From an uncultured Prevotella sp. (GTDB taxonomy: Bacteria; Bacteroidota; Bacteroidia; Bacteroidales; Bacteroidaceae): a stretch of DNA of 64,000 nucleotides. The position numbers and the translations under genes are program-made. The stretch is from NCBI GenBank assembly GCA_905234265.1, contig CAJOHJ010000002.1, positions 62,001 through 126,000 on the forward strand, in the 5' to 3' direction. The notes under the pieces are model-generated. The model had not been told where the DNA came from, did no database searches, and was given only the letters and a program-made list of their open reading frames with translations. Shown in pieces: positions 15,522-24,635 of this stretch (its first letter is position 1; every line of letters begins with the position of its first letter).

Positions 15522-18350
15522 ATGAACACGTACCTAAAACAATTCCTCGCTGCAATGGCACTTATTGGCAACCATGCAGCAACGGCATTTTCGCAAGACA
15601 TCATCACGCTTGAAGGGCAATGGAACTTCGCCATCGGCGACAGCCGCCCGTCGGCATTCACTGAGCAGATCAGCCTGCCAGGCTCGATGCTCACCAACGG
15701 CAAGGGAAACGCGGTGAGCGTAAAGACGCAGTGGACGGGGTCGCTCTACGACTCCAGCTTCTACTTCAACCCCTACATGGAGAAATACCGCCATGAGGGC
15801 GACATGAAGTTTCCGTTCTTCCTGACACCAAAGCGGCACTACACAGGCAATGCCTGGTATGAGCGCACGGTGACGGTGCCTAAGTCGTGGAAAGGCAGGC
15901 ACATCACGCTGCACCTGGAAAGACCGCACATCGAGACCACAGTCTACGTGAACGGCCATGAGGCTGGACACAAGATGTCGCTGTCGGTGGCACACGACTA
16001 CGACGTTACACCATATATTATATATGGTGCTGAGAATACTGTCAGCATCCGCGTATACAACGGCATTGAGAACGTCGGCGTGGGTCAGGACTCGCACAGC
16101 GTCACCGACCAGACGCAGGGCAACTGGAACGGCATCGCCGGCAGAATAGAGCTGCAGTCGCACGCTGCAAACCATGTCAGGCGTCTGCGCATCTATCCCG
16201 ACATCAAGAGCATGACCGTCAAGGTCTGCATCCAAAAAACTGGCAACAAAAAAGTGAAGCTGTGGGTTGACGGCCGCAAGGCAATAAGCACCCGTGACAC
16301 CATTGTCACCCTGCCCATGGACGACGCCCAGCTGTGGGATGAGTTCAACCCCAACGTCTATACCCTCCACGCCGTCTGCGGCAAGGATACCGTCAGCAGC
16401 ACGTTCGGCATGCGCAGCATTGCCGTCAGTGGTTCGCAGTTGCTGCTCAACGGCAATCCAGTGTTCCTGCGCGGAACGGTGGAGAACTGCTGTTTCCCCG
16501 AGACAGGCTATCCGCCCACCGACGAGGCCTCCTGGCTGCGCATCTTCAGCAAGTGCAAGGAGTACGGGCTGAACCACATACGCTTCCACTCCTACTGTCC
16601 GCCAGAGGCAGCCCTGAATGTTGCCGACAGGCTGGGCCTTTACTTGCAGCTGGAGGGTCCGTCGTGGCCTAACCACGGCGTGAAGCTGCGCCGCGGCATG
16701 GTGACAGACCAGTATCTTCTGGACGAAGGCTACCGCATGCTGGACGCCTATGGCAACCATCCGTCGTTCACCATGATGGCTGCCGGCAACGAACCGGCTG
16801 GAGACTGGGTGAGATACAGCGACGACTGGGTAAAGGCCATGAAGGCTTACGACCCGACACGCATCTATACGGGATTCTCCGTAGGCGGCGGATGGGCTTG
16901 GGACGGCGGCTCCGAATATCATGTGAAGGCTGGCGCCCGCGGACTTGACTGGGACAGCCGTGCGCCACATGCCGACGATGACTACTACCAGCAGCTGCTG
17001 TTCCCACGCAACTATAAAGGCACCGAGCCTAACCACTCGCCGATAGTCACACACGAGCAAGGCCAATGGTGCGCCTTCCCCGACTTCAAGGAAACCAGTC
17101 AGTACACTGGTGCATACAAGGCTGAGAACTTCGAAATTTTCCGCGACTTGCTGCGCGACGGCGGCATGGCCTCACAGGCAGAGAAATTCCTCATGGCCAG
17201 CGGACGCCTGCAGGTGATGGCCTACAAATATGAGCTGGAGCGCCATCTGCGCACCAACGAATATGCTGGCTTCCAGCTGCTGGGCCTCAACGACTACTCT
17301 GGGCAGGGTACTGCCCTCGTAGGACCGCTGAACGTTCACTGGCGCGAAAAGGGATACTGCACGGCCGCCGACTGGACGCAGTTCTGCAATGTCGTCGTGC
17401 CGCTGGCACGAATGCCAAAGTTTGTATTCACCGACCCGCATATAGAAATACCCATCGACGTCTACAACGCATATAAGGAGCCGCTGAAGAATGCCCGCAT
17501 CCGCTGGCAGCTGGAGAATTTCGTATTCCGCGGACAGTCGGAGCCTATGACGCTGCAGGTGGGACGCAACAGCAATGTCTTCACCGTAAGGCCGCTGACC
17601 ATCGAGCTGCCATTTGCCCAGCCGGCAAAACTGAAGCTGACAGTCACCGTGAGCAGCGACAATGCTCCCGACTACAGCAACTCGTGGGAGTTCTGGATGT
17701 ATCCCAAGGAGCTGAACGTCGACATCGCAAAGAACGACAAGTTCTATGAGGCCGACTCGCTGGACGCCACGGCCATGAAAGTCTTAGAGCAAGGCGGCAC
17801 GGTGCTGCTGACTGCCGCCAGGCGAGTGCGCTTCGGCAACGACGTCAGGCACACCTTCCTGCCTGTGTTCTGGAACACCAGCTGGTTCAAGATGCGCCCG
17901 CCGCACACCACCGGCGCCTACATCGACAACCGTCACCCTGTCTTCAACGACTTCCCCACCGACGACTGGCAGAACCTGAACTGGTGGGAACTAACCAACA
18001 AGACGCAGGTGATGAACCTTGCAGAATTCCCCAAGGACTATCAACCCATTGTGCAACCCATAGACACGTGGCACGTCTCGCGCAAGCTGGGCATGCTCAT
18101 CGAGGCTCGCGTGCTGAACGGACGTCTGATGATGACCACCATGGACATCACCAGCAATCTCGACAAGCGGCCCGTTGCACGGCAGCTGCGCTACTCAATA
18201 CTGAAATACATGCAGTCTGAGCAGTTCCAGCCGTCCGTCACAGTCTCTGTAGATGTCATCCGACATCTCTATGAGCGTGAGGCACCGAAGGTGAACATGT
18301 TCACCAACGACTCGCCCGACGAGCTGAAGCCAAAGCTCAGCGACAAGTGA
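15522..18350 (+). CDS. GH2 glycoside hydrolase (beta-galactosidase/glucuronidase type)
   Basis: This 942-residue protein has a signal peptide (MNTYLKQFLAAMALIGNHAA, cleavage near AFSQ). The GH2 sandwich (EGQWNFAIGD, WYERTVTVPKSWKGRH, HLERPHIETTVYVNGHEAG) is followed by the TIM barrel with NHIRFHSYCPPEAALNVAD. The acid/base Glu is residue 424 (AAGNEPAGD) and the probable nucleophile Glu512 (VTHEQGQW), so it should be active. A C-terminal beta-rich part follows. It heads a run with the CE12 esterase and a GH28, which suggests action on RG-I side chains; galactose or glucuronic acid are plausible targets. Confidence 0.88.
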   Translation: MNTYLKQFLAAMALIGNHAATAFSQDIITLEGQWNFAIGDSRPSAFTEQISLPGSMLTNGKGNAVSVKTQWTGSLYDSSFYFNPYMEKYRHEGDMKFPFFLTPKRHYTGNAWYERTVTVPKSWKGRHITLHLERPHIETTVYVNGHEAGHKMSLSVAHDYDVTPYIIYGAENTVSIRVYNGIENVGVGQDSHSVTDQTQGNWNGIAGRIELQSHAANHVRRLRIYPDIKSMTVKVCIQKTGNKKVKLWVDGRKAISTRDTIVTLPMDDAQLWDEFNPNVYTLHAVCGKDTVSSTFGMRSIAVSGSQLLLNGNPVFLRGTVENCCFPETGYPPTDEASWLRIFSKCKEYGLNHIRFHSYCPPEAALNVADRLGLYLQLEGPSWPNHGVKLRRGMVTDQYLLDEGYRMLDAYGNHPSFTMMAAGNEPAGDWVRYSDDWVKAMKAYDPTRIYTGFSVGGGWAWDGGSEYHVKAGARGLDWDSRAPHADDDYYQQLLFPRNYKGTEPNHSPIVTHEQGQWCAFPDFKETSQYTGAYKAENFEIFRDLLRDGGMASQAEKFLMASGRLQVMAYKYELERHLRTNEYAGFQLLGLNDYSGQGTALVGPLNVHWREKGYCTAADWTQFCNVVVPLARMPKFVFTDPHIEIPIDVYNAYKEPLKNARIRWQLENFVFRGQSEPMTLQVGRNSNVFTVRPLTIELPFAQPAKLKLTVTVSSDNAPDYSNSWEFWMYPKELNVDIAKNDKFYEADSLDATAMKVLEQGGTVLLTAARRVRFGNDVRHTFLPVFWNTSWFKMRPPHTTGAYIDNRHPVFNDFPTDDWQNLNWWELTNKTQVMNLAEFPKDYQPIVQPIDTWHVSRKLGMLIEARVLNGRLMMTTMDITSNLDKRPVARQLRYSILKYMQSEQFQPSVTVSVDVIRHLYEREAPKVNMFTNDSPDELKPKLSDK

Positions 18351-18396
18351 GAAAAATATTACTAAAAAACATACTCAAAACAAAACCAAACTTACT

Positions 18397-19581
18397 ATGC
18401 AACTAAAACAAATTCTGCTGACAGCACTGCTCTCTGCTGGTATTGGCAGCGCACAGGCACAGGCCATTGACACCGTCGTCAACAAAATCAGCGACCAGCC
18501 TTTCGACGTGTCGTTCCAAGTACCCGACGGCAACTACCGCGTCACCGTCACCGTCGGCAACAAGAAGAAGGCCGCACAGACAGTGGTACGCGCCGAAAGC
18601 CGCCGTCACTATTTCGACCTCATAGCCACAAAGAAGAACAAGTTCGAGACCGTCACCTTCGTCGTCAACAAGCATAATCCGCAGATTGACAGCAATACGC
18701 GCGTCGGTCTGAAGCCACGCGAGTGGACATACAAGAACTGGGACGACTCGCTGACCATCACATTCGCCGGCCCGATGCCTGCCTGCCAGAGCATACACAT
18801 AGAGCCTGCCAGCGACGTGACGACGGTCTTCCTCTGCGGCAACTCTACGGTCGTCGACCAGGAGAACGAGCCGTGGGCATCGTGGGGACAGATGGTTACA
18901 CGCTGGTTCGACGACAAGGTGGCCATTGCCAACTACGCCGAAAGCGGCCTGTCGTGCGCTTCGTTCCTCTCGCAGCGCCGTCTTGACAAGATTCTCACGC
19001 AGCTGAAGAAAGGCGACTACGTAATTGTTGAGTTCGGACACAACGACGAGAAGGAGAAAGCTCCCGGCAGCGGTGCCTGGTACTCCTACTCACGCAACCT
19101 GAAAATATTCGCCGACCGCGTGAAGGCAGCCAGCGGCATCATCATCTTCTGCACGCCAACGGCACGCCGCGCATTCAACCCTGACCACAAGACCAACCGC
19201 AACACTCACGGCGACTACCCCGATGCCATGCGTGCCGTAGCACAGCGCGAGGGCGTGCAGGTTATCGAGCTGACTCCGATGACCACAAGCCTCTATGAAG
19301 CCATGGGCGAAGAAGGCAGCAAGAAAGCACTCGTACACTATCCTGCAAACACATTCCCCGGACAGACTGACGCCAAGGCCGACAACACTCACTTCAATCC
19401 CTTCGGAGCATGGGAGGTTGCAAAGATGGTTGTGATGGGCCTGAAGCACATGTGGTCGCCGCTCGCAGAACATCTGCGCAGCGACTGGCAGGACTTCAAT
19501 CCGGCACAGCCCGACGATCCCGACCGGTTCGTATGGCACATGTCTGGAGGCACCAACATGACTAAGCCTGACGGAAACTGA
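18397..19581 (+). CDS. CE12 rhamnogalacturonan acetylesterase
   Basis: The 394-residue protein has a signal peptide (ending SAQAQA), an N-terminal beta-sandwich of about 120 residues (FDVSFQVPDGNYRVTVTVG), and an SGNH-hydrolase domain. Catalytic blocks are FLCGNSTVVDQ (Ser near residue 150; GNS instead of the common GDS), the oxyanion Gly in ESGLSC, FGHNDE near residue 213, and DNTHFNPFGAWE near residue 329 carrying the Asp/His pair. CE12 enzymes remove acetyl groups from galacturonate in RG-I so that lyases and hydrolases can act. The gene is 46 bp after the GH2 gene and 33 bp before GH28, consistent with one operon. Confidence 0.92.
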   Translation: MQLKQILLTALLSAGIGSAQAQAIDTVVNKISDQPFDVSFQVPDGNYRVTVTVGNKKKAAQTVVRAESRRHYFDLIATKKNKFETVTFVVNKHNPQIDSNTRVGLKPREWTYKNWDDSLTITFAGPMPACQSIHIEPASDVTTVFLCGNSTVVDQENEPWASWGQMVTRWFDDKVAIANYAESGLSCASFLSQRRLDKILTQLKKGDYVIVEFGHNDEKEKAPGSGAWYSYSRNLKIFADRVKAASGIIIFCTPTARRAFNPDHKTNRNTHGDYPDAMRAVAQREGVQVIELTPMTTSLYEAMGEEGSKKALVHYPANTFPGQTDAKADNTHFNPFGAWEVAKMVVMGLKHMWSPLAEHLRSDWQDFNPAQPDDPDRFVWHMSGGTNMTKPDGN

Positions 19582-19586
19582 TTTAA

Positions 19587-19611
19587 GTGAAAAGTGAAGA
19601 GTGAAGAATAA
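19587..19611 (+). repeat. AGTGAAG degenerate spacer repeat
   Basis: AAGTGAAAAGTGAAGAGTGAAG fills most of the gap between the CE12 stop and the GH28 start. It is the reverse complement of the CTTCACT repeat captured inside GH35 at 14461-14492. Confidence 0.7.
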
Positions 19612-19614
19612 GCT

Positions 19615-21006
19615 ATGAAAAAATTTCTGACCATAGTTGCGCTCCTCTGCGCACTGCCGTCACTGGCTGCTGTATACAACGTCAAGGACTATGGTGCCAA
19701 AGGCGATGGCGTCACGCTGGACCACACTGCCATCAACCGCGCCATAGAGGCTGCCGTTGCCAATGGCGGAGGGCGCATCGACGTGCCTGCCGGCACCTAT
19801 CTGTGCGGCAGCATACGCCTGAAGAGCAACATCGAGCTGCACCTGATAGCCGGGGCAAAAATTCTTGCTGCACCAGCATCTATGAAAGCCTACGACGAAA
19901 GCGAGGTGTTCGGATTTCCTGAATATCAGGATGGCGGACACACTTATTTCCACAACTCTCTGATATGGGCCGACGGACAGGAGAATATCAGCATCACCGG
20001 CCGCGGCATGATTGACGGACAAGGACTTACCAAGAAGGACACCGAGCGCGGCGGCAACGTGCAGGGCGGCAGCATCGGCACTGGCGACAAGGCCATAGCA
20101 CTGAAGCTGTGCAAGAACATTCTCATCCGCGACATCACCATCTTCCGCGGCGGACACTTTGCCATCATCGTCACCGGCTGCGAGCGCGGCACGATAGACA
20201 ATGTCACCATAGACACCAACCGCGACGGCATCGACATCGACTGCTGCAAGTATCTCACCGTGCAGAACACAAAGGTGAACACTCCCAGCGACGATGCCAT
20301 CGTGCTGAAAGCCTCATACGCCCTGAAGAAGGCCGTTGCCTGTGAGCATATACTCATCAACAACTGCCTCGTGACGGGATACAAGCTCGGCACATTCCTC
20401 GACGGCACCTATCAGCCCGAAAAGGTCAACTGGGTATGCGGACGCATCAAGCTCGGCACGGAGTCAAACGGCGGCTATCGCAACATCGCCATCAGCAACT
20501 GCACATGCATGTACAGCTCTGGCCTTGCATTCGAAGAGGTTGACCAAGGCAAGATGGAGAACATCACGGTGAGCAACATCTCTATGTCGCACGTCCACCA
20601 CTACCCCATCTACATCACTACCGGATGCCGCAACCGCGGCCCGAAGGAGGTTACCCAGCCTTCGTCGGCACGCGATATATATATAAGTAATGTTGTTGCC
20701 GACGACTGCGACTCTCTTGCCGGCATCATCATCACTGGCATGGAGGGCGAACCTATCCGCAACGTGTCGCTGCAGAACATCAGCATCCAGTATCGCGGCG
20801 GCGGCAAGAAGGTCGCCAAGCCCTATCGCGAGCAAGGCACGAACTACCCTGAGCCTCGATGGGCTGGCCCCACCCCAGCCTACGGCCTCTTTGCGCGCCA
20901 CGTCGACGGCCTGCGCATCAGCAACGTACGCTTCGAACTGATGCGGCCCGACGAGCGGCCCGACATCATTCTGGAAGACGTTTCCGGATATAGCAAGACA
21001 GAGTGA
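19615..21006 (+). CDS. GH28 family polygalacturonase/rhamnogalacturonan hydrolase
   Basis: The 463-residue protein carries a signal peptide (MKKFLTIVALLCALPSLAA) and the GH28 parallel beta-helix: VYNVKDYGAKGDGVTLDHTA, GGGRIDVPAGTYLCGSIRLK, ITGRGMIDGQG. Catalytic-region motifs are NRDGIDIDCC and PSDDAIVLK, followed by GRIKLGTESNGG. The Asp residues expected for inverting hydrolysis are present. GH28 members cut homogalacturonan or RG-I backbones; in this PL11/CE12 setting the RG-I backbone is favoured. It is the third gene of the GH2-CE12-GH28 run. Confidence 0.9.
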   Translation: MKKFLTIVALLCALPSLAAVYNVKDYGAKGDGVTLDHTAINRAIEAAVANGGGRIDVPAGTYLCGSIRLKSNIELHLIAGAKILAAPASMKAYDESEVFGFPEYQDGGHTYFHNSLIWADGQENISITGRGMIDGQGLTKKDTERGGNVQGGSIGTGDKAIALKLCKNILIRDITIFRGGHFAIIVTGCERGTIDNVTIDTNRDGIDIDCCKYLTVQNTKVNTPSDDAIVLKASYALKKAVACEHILINNCLVTGYKLGTFLDGTYQPEKVNWVCGRIKLGTESNGGYRNIAISNCTCMYSSGLAFEEVDQGKMENITVSNISMSHVHHYPIYITTGCRNRGPKEVTQPSSARDIYISNVVADDCDSLAGIIITGMEGEPIRNVSLQNISIQYRGGGKKVAKPYREQGTNYPEPRWAGPTPAYGLFARHVDGLRISNVRFELMRPDERPDIILEDVSGYSKTE

Positions 21007-21040
21007 AACAAAAGTATTAACAAATAAATAAATATTATTT

Positions 21041-22294
21041 ATGGAAAGAACATGGAGATGGTTTGGCAAGAAAGACAAGATTACTCTTGCCCAGTTGAGA
21101 CAAATAGGCGTTGAAGGCATTGTCACGGCATTGCACGACGTACCCTTAGGACAGGTATGGACACGCGAGAAGATACGCGACTTGCGCGAGTATATTGAAA
21201 GCTACGGCATGCGCTGGAGCGTCGTAGAATCACTGCCAGTGGTAGAGACCATTAAGTACGGCGGCCCCGACCGCGACGAACAGATTGAAGTCTACAAGCA
21301 GTCGCTGCGCAACCTCTCGGCAGAGGGCATCCACTGCATCTGCTACAACTTCATGCCCGTACTTGACTGGGCACGCACAGACCTTGCCCACGCAAACCCC
21401 AACGGTGCGTCGAACCTCTACTTCAACTATGCAGAGTTTGCCTACTTCGACATCTACATCCTGAAGCGTCCGGGCGCTCGCGAGGAATGGGAGTCGTTCA
21501 AGTTCCCTGAGGGCTGGGGCAAAGGCCGCAGCGTCATCGCCGAGTGCGACGAGCTTGCCAAGACGATGACACCAGAGAAAGACCACAAACTCGTGGAGAA
21601 CATCGTCATCAAGACACAGGGCTTCGTCAGCGGCAACTTCTCGGAGAACGACGAAGCTCCAGTACAGAAGTTCCGCGAGTTCCTCGACCTCTACAAGGGC
21701 ATCGACAAGAAGAAGCTCCGCGAGAACATGAAGTATTTCCTCGAGGCCATCATGCCCGTTTGCGAGGAATGCGACATGAACATGTGCGTACATCCCGACG
21801 ATCCGCCAATCGAAATCCTCGGCCTGCCGCGCATCGTACGCACCGAAGAGGACATCAAGTGGTTCCTCGACGCTGTCCCCAACAAGCACAACGGTCTGAC
21901 ATTCTGCGCAGGCTCGCTCTCGGCAGGCGCCTACAACAATGTGGTTGACCTGGCACGCAAGTTTGCCTCACGCACACACTTCGTCCACCTGCGTTCGTGC
22001 CACATATTCCCCAACGGCGACTTCACCGAGGCCAGCCATCTGGGCGGACGTGCAGACCTGATAGAACTCTGCCGCATCTTCGAGAAGGAGAACCCACAGC
22101 TGCCCATGCGCGTCGACCACGGCATGACGCTCACCGACGAACCCGGCGGCATCTTCGATGAGACAAATCACGGCCACAATGCAGGCTACACACTGCTGGG
22201 ACGCATGTTTGCCCTCGGCCAGGTACAGGGCATTCTGGCTACAGTAGACCGCGAGCTGGGAATCGAGTACAAGCAACCGGGATTCTTCGACTAA
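21041..22294 (+). CDS. uxuA: Mannonate dehydratase UxuA
   Basis: The 417-residue cytoplasmic protein matches UxuA, which converts D-mannonate to 2-keto-3-deoxygluconate (KDG) in hexuronate catabolism. The N-terminus MERTWRWFGKKDKITLAQLR and the segments GVEGIVTALHDVPLG, CMDMNMCVHPDDPP-like EECDMNMCVHPDDP, and RSCHIFPNGDFTEASH carry the conserved metal-binding Cys/His/Asp residues of the family. Length agrees with the family (about 395 residues in E. coli). It lies 34 bp after GH28 and before the reductase that supplies its substrate. Confidence 0.93.
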   Translation: MERTWRWFGKKDKITLAQLRQIGVEGIVTALHDVPLGQVWTREKIRDLREYIESYGMRWSVVESLPVVETIKYGGPDRDEQIEVYKQSLRNLSAEGIHCICYNFMPVLDWARTDLAHANPNGASNLYFNYAEFAYFDIYILKRPGAREEWESFKFPEGWGKGRSVIAECDELAKTMTPEKDHKLVENIVIKTQGFVSGNFSENDEAPVQKFREFLDLYKGIDKKKLRENMKYFLEAIMPVCEECDMNMCVHPDDPPIEILGLPRIVRTEEDIKWFLDAVPNKHNGLTFCAGSLSAGAYNNVVDLARKFASRTHFVHLRSCHIFPNGDFTEASHLGGRADLIELCRIFEKENPQLPMRVDHGMTLTDEPGGIFDETNHGHNAGYTLLGRMFALGQVQGILATVDRELGIEYKQPGFFD

Positions 22295-22299
22295 GAGTA

Positions 22300-22415
22300 T
22301 CGTATTCATGAATTATTTTTGATCAATTAATGATAATTATTATGTAAGAAAAGACAAGATTTTCCTGTTAACATGAATTATCACGAATTGGACATGAATT
22401 AATCATATAATTTTT
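22300..22415 (+). repeat. CATGAATTAT degenerate spacer repeat
   Basis: The 127-bp gap between uxuA and uxuB is AT-rich and built from imperfect copies of ATGAATTATT, ATGATAATTATT, ATGAATTATCACGAATT and ATGAATTAATCAT. No promoter box or coding sequence is apparent in it. Confidence 0.6.
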
Positions 22416-22421
22416 AGAATT

Positions 22422-24008
22422 ATGAAACTTTGTGATATATTAAAAAGCAATTTCAGTTCTGAGGAGTGGGAACAGAAAGGCTACCAGCTCCCGAAATTTG
22501 ACATCAAGGCCGTCCGCGAGAAGACTGCCAAGGAGCCTACGTGGGTTCACTTCGGCGGTGGCAACATTTTCCGCGCCTTCCCAGCAGCAATACTTAACGA
22601 CGCACTGAACACCGGCAAGTACGACCGCGGCGTCATTGTTGCAGAAACCTTCGACTTCGAGGTTGTCGACAAGGCATACGCCCCCTACGACAACCTCTCA
22701 CTGCTCGTCTCGCTGCAGAGCGACGGCAACATCGAGAAGAAAGTCATTGCCAGCGTCACCGAGGCCCTGAAGGCTGACCCACAGTTCAGCGACTGGCAGC
22801 GACTGGTGGACATCTTCCGCAACCCGTCGCTGCAGATGATTTCCTTCACCATCACCGAGAAAGGCTACTCGTTCAACGAGGTCGACCTTGCCCGCGGCCT
22901 GAAGCCAGTGTTTGCCCTTGGCAAGGTTACAGCACTGCTCTACGAGCGCTGGCAGGCCGGACAGCTGCCATTGACAGTGCAGTCTATGGACAACTGCTCG
23001 CACAACGGCGACAAGGTGAAGACAGGCGTCTTTGCATACGCTGAGCGCTGGGCAAAGGACGGACTGGTGCCACAGGCATTTGTCGACTACCTGAAGGACG
23101 AGACGAAGATCACCTTCCCCTGGTCGATGATCGACAAGATTACGCCGCGTCCGCACCAGAAGGTAAAGGAGCTGCTGGCTGCCGACGGCTTTGAGGACAA
23201 TGACTACATAGAGACCGAGAAGCACACTTTCACGGCACCATTCGTGAATGCCGAGGAAGTGCAGTATCTCGTCATCGAAGACCACTACACCAACGGTCGT
23301 CCGCCCCTCGACCTGGGCGGAGCCCTCTACACCACCCGCGAGACCGTCGACAAGGTGGAGACCATGAAGGTTACCACCTGCCTGAACCCTCTGCACACGG
23401 CAATGAGCATCTACGGCTGCATGCTGGGCTATACGCTCATCTCTGCCGAGATGGCCGACGAAGACCTGCGCCCGTTCATTCAGAAGATAGGCTACATGGA
23501 GGCCATGCCCGTTGTTGTAGACCCAGGCGTGCTGAACCCCTACGAGTTCGTGGATGCCGTGCTTAACAAGCGCCTGCCCAACCCCTTCATGCCCGACGCT
23601 CCGCAGCGCATTGCCATGGACACCTCGCAGAAGCTGCCCATCCGCTTCGGCGAAACCATCAAGAAGTATGTTGCCCGCGGCCTCGACATGAAGATGCTTC
23701 AGCTCATTCCTCTCGTGCTGGCAGGCTATGCACGCTATCTGAAAGGCATCGACGACAACGGCTCTGCCTTCGAGCCTTCTCCAGACCCGATGCTGGCTGA
23801 GCTGCAGGCCATCGTTGCCCCACTTGAGGTAGGAAAGAAAAATCAGGACTACAGCTGCCTGAAGCAGCTATACAGCCGCAAGGACATCTTCGGCCTCGAC
23901 CTCTATGAAGCCGGTCTCGGCGAGAAGATAGAAGGAATGGTCAGCGAGCTGTTCGCCGGCAACGGTGCCGTGCGCCAGACGCTCCACAAGTACGTTCAGG
24001 CAAGATAA
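22422..24008 (+). CDS. uxuB: Hexuronate reductase, UxuB/mannitol dehydrogenase family
   Basis: The 528-residue protein belongs to the polyol/mannonate dehydrogenase family: WVHFGGGNIFRAFPAAIL is the NAD-binding N-terminal segment, FTITEKGYS and the Asn-rich VQSMDNCSHNGDKV segment are conserved, and the C-terminal helical domain follows (TCLNPLHTAMSIYGCMLGY). UxuB reduces fructuronate to mannonate; the same family includes tagaturonate reductase UxaB. Pairing with uxuA makes fructuronate reductase the better call. Together they channel uronic acids from pectin to KDG. Confidence 0.85.
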   Translation: MKLCDILKSNFSSEEWEQKGYQLPKFDIKAVREKTAKEPTWVHFGGGNIFRAFPAAILNDALNTGKYDRGVIVAETFDFEVVDKAYAPYDNLSLLVSLQSDGNIEKKVIASVTEALKADPQFSDWQRLVDIFRNPSLQMISFTITEKGYSFNEVDLARGLKPVFALGKVTALLYERWQAGQLPLTVQSMDNCSHNGDKVKTGVFAYAERWAKDGLVPQAFVDYLKDETKITFPWSMIDKITPRPHQKVKELLAADGFEDNDYIETEKHTFTAPFVNAEEVQYLVIEDHYTNGRPPLDLGGALYTTRETVDKVETMKVTTCLNPLHTAMSIYGCMLGYTLISAEMADEDLRPFIQKIGYMEAMPVVVDPGVLNPYEFVDAVLNKRLPNPFMPDAPQRIAMDTSQKLPIRFGETIKKYVARGLDMKMLQLIPLVLAGYARYLKGIDDNGSAFEPSPDPMLAELQAIVAPLEVGKKNQDYSCLKQLYSRKDIFGLDLYEAGLGEKIEGMVSELFAGNGAVRQTLHKYVQAR

Positions 24009-24144
24009 GAGTCCTTGCCTGCAAGGCATTCTGTAAAGACACAATAATTGAAGACGGCACACAGTAAACATTGTCACTGCGTGCCGTCACATTCTGGCGT
24101 TGCGACAGCACAATCAAAGTGTGGCGTGATTGTAGCAGGGACTC
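24009..24144 (+). other. Multi-helix RNA-like element between uxuB and rhaM
   Basis: The first six bases after the uxuB stop (GAGTCC, 24009-24014) can pair with GGACTC at 24139-24144. Enclosed are CTTGC/GCAAG (24014-24018/24021-24025), a strong 13-bp hairpin GACGGCACACAGT/ACTGCGTGCCGTC with one mismatch (24053-24065/24076-24088), and ACAATCA/TGATTGT (24110-24116/24127-24133). The layout resembles a multibranched RNA closed by an outer stem. There is no T-run, so it is not a simple terminator. Confidence 0.45.
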
Positions 24145-24178
24145 TACAGACTATACTAACAACCTAAAAACATAAATT

Positions 24179-24544
24179 ATGTATGTACAACAGCAATACC
24201 AACAGCCCGTGAAGCGATATGTGCAGACCATGGACCTTCGCGACGACCCAGAGCTTATCAGTGAATACCGCCGGCTGCACAGCCCGGAGCATTCGTGGAA
24301 GGAAATCCGCGACGGCATCAAGGAAGTGGGCATCCTGGAAATGGAAATCTACATCCTCGGCACACGTCTGGTGATGATTGTCGACGCTCCGCTGGATTTC
24401 GAATGGGACTCTGCCATGCAGCGGCTGGCCACCCTGCCGCGCCAGCAGGAGTGGGAAAATCTGATGGCACGTTTCCAGAACTGCAGCCCCGGAGCCACCA
24501 GCGACGAGAAATGGCAGATGATGGAACGGATGTTTCATTTGTAA
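24179..24544 (+). CDS. rhaM: L-rhamnose mutarotase
   Basis: This 121-residue cytoplasmic protein fits the RhaM/RhaU (YiiL-like) dimeric ferredoxin-fold mutarotases that interconvert alpha and beta L-rhamnose. Visible features are MDLRDDPELISEYRRLHSPE near the N-terminus with the catalytic-region His, the strand EMEIYILGTRLVMIVDAP, and the terminal KWQMMERMFHL, which is typical of the family. Position next to GH28 and rhamnulokinase genes supports rhamnose. An L-fucose mutarotase is the main alternative, but the family C-terminus and context favour rhamnose. Confidence 0.85.
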   Translation: MYVQQQYQQPVKRYVQTMDLRDDPELISEYRRLHSPEHSWKEIRDGIKEVGILEMEIYILGTRLVMIVDAPLDFEWDSAMQRLATLPRQQEWENLMARFQNCSPGATSDEKWQMMERMFHL

Positions 24545-24559
24545 AAAAAACTAAAATTC

Positions 24560-24591
24560 TTTGCATTGCGCGCAGGATTGTAGTATCTTTG
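24560..24591 (+). promoter_or_regulatory. Promoter of GH28-rhaB unit (TTTG-N20-TATCTTTG)
   Basis: TTTG at 24560-24563 and TATCTTTG at 24584-24591 form a near-ideal Bacteroidetes promoter. It lies inside the first 10 codons of a longer upstream reading frame of the GH28 gene, which shows that the true start is the ATG at 24636 rather than any codon before it. Confidence 0.85.
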
Positions 24592-24635
24592 CTTCATTAA
24601 AACCTAAGCAAACTACTAAAACTATCCTAAGCAAC

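Noticed and set aside
24561..24635. 25 extra N-terminal codons on the third GH28
   Set aside because: They overlap the TTTG-N20-TATCTTTG promoter, and the signal peptide begins at the ATG at 24636.
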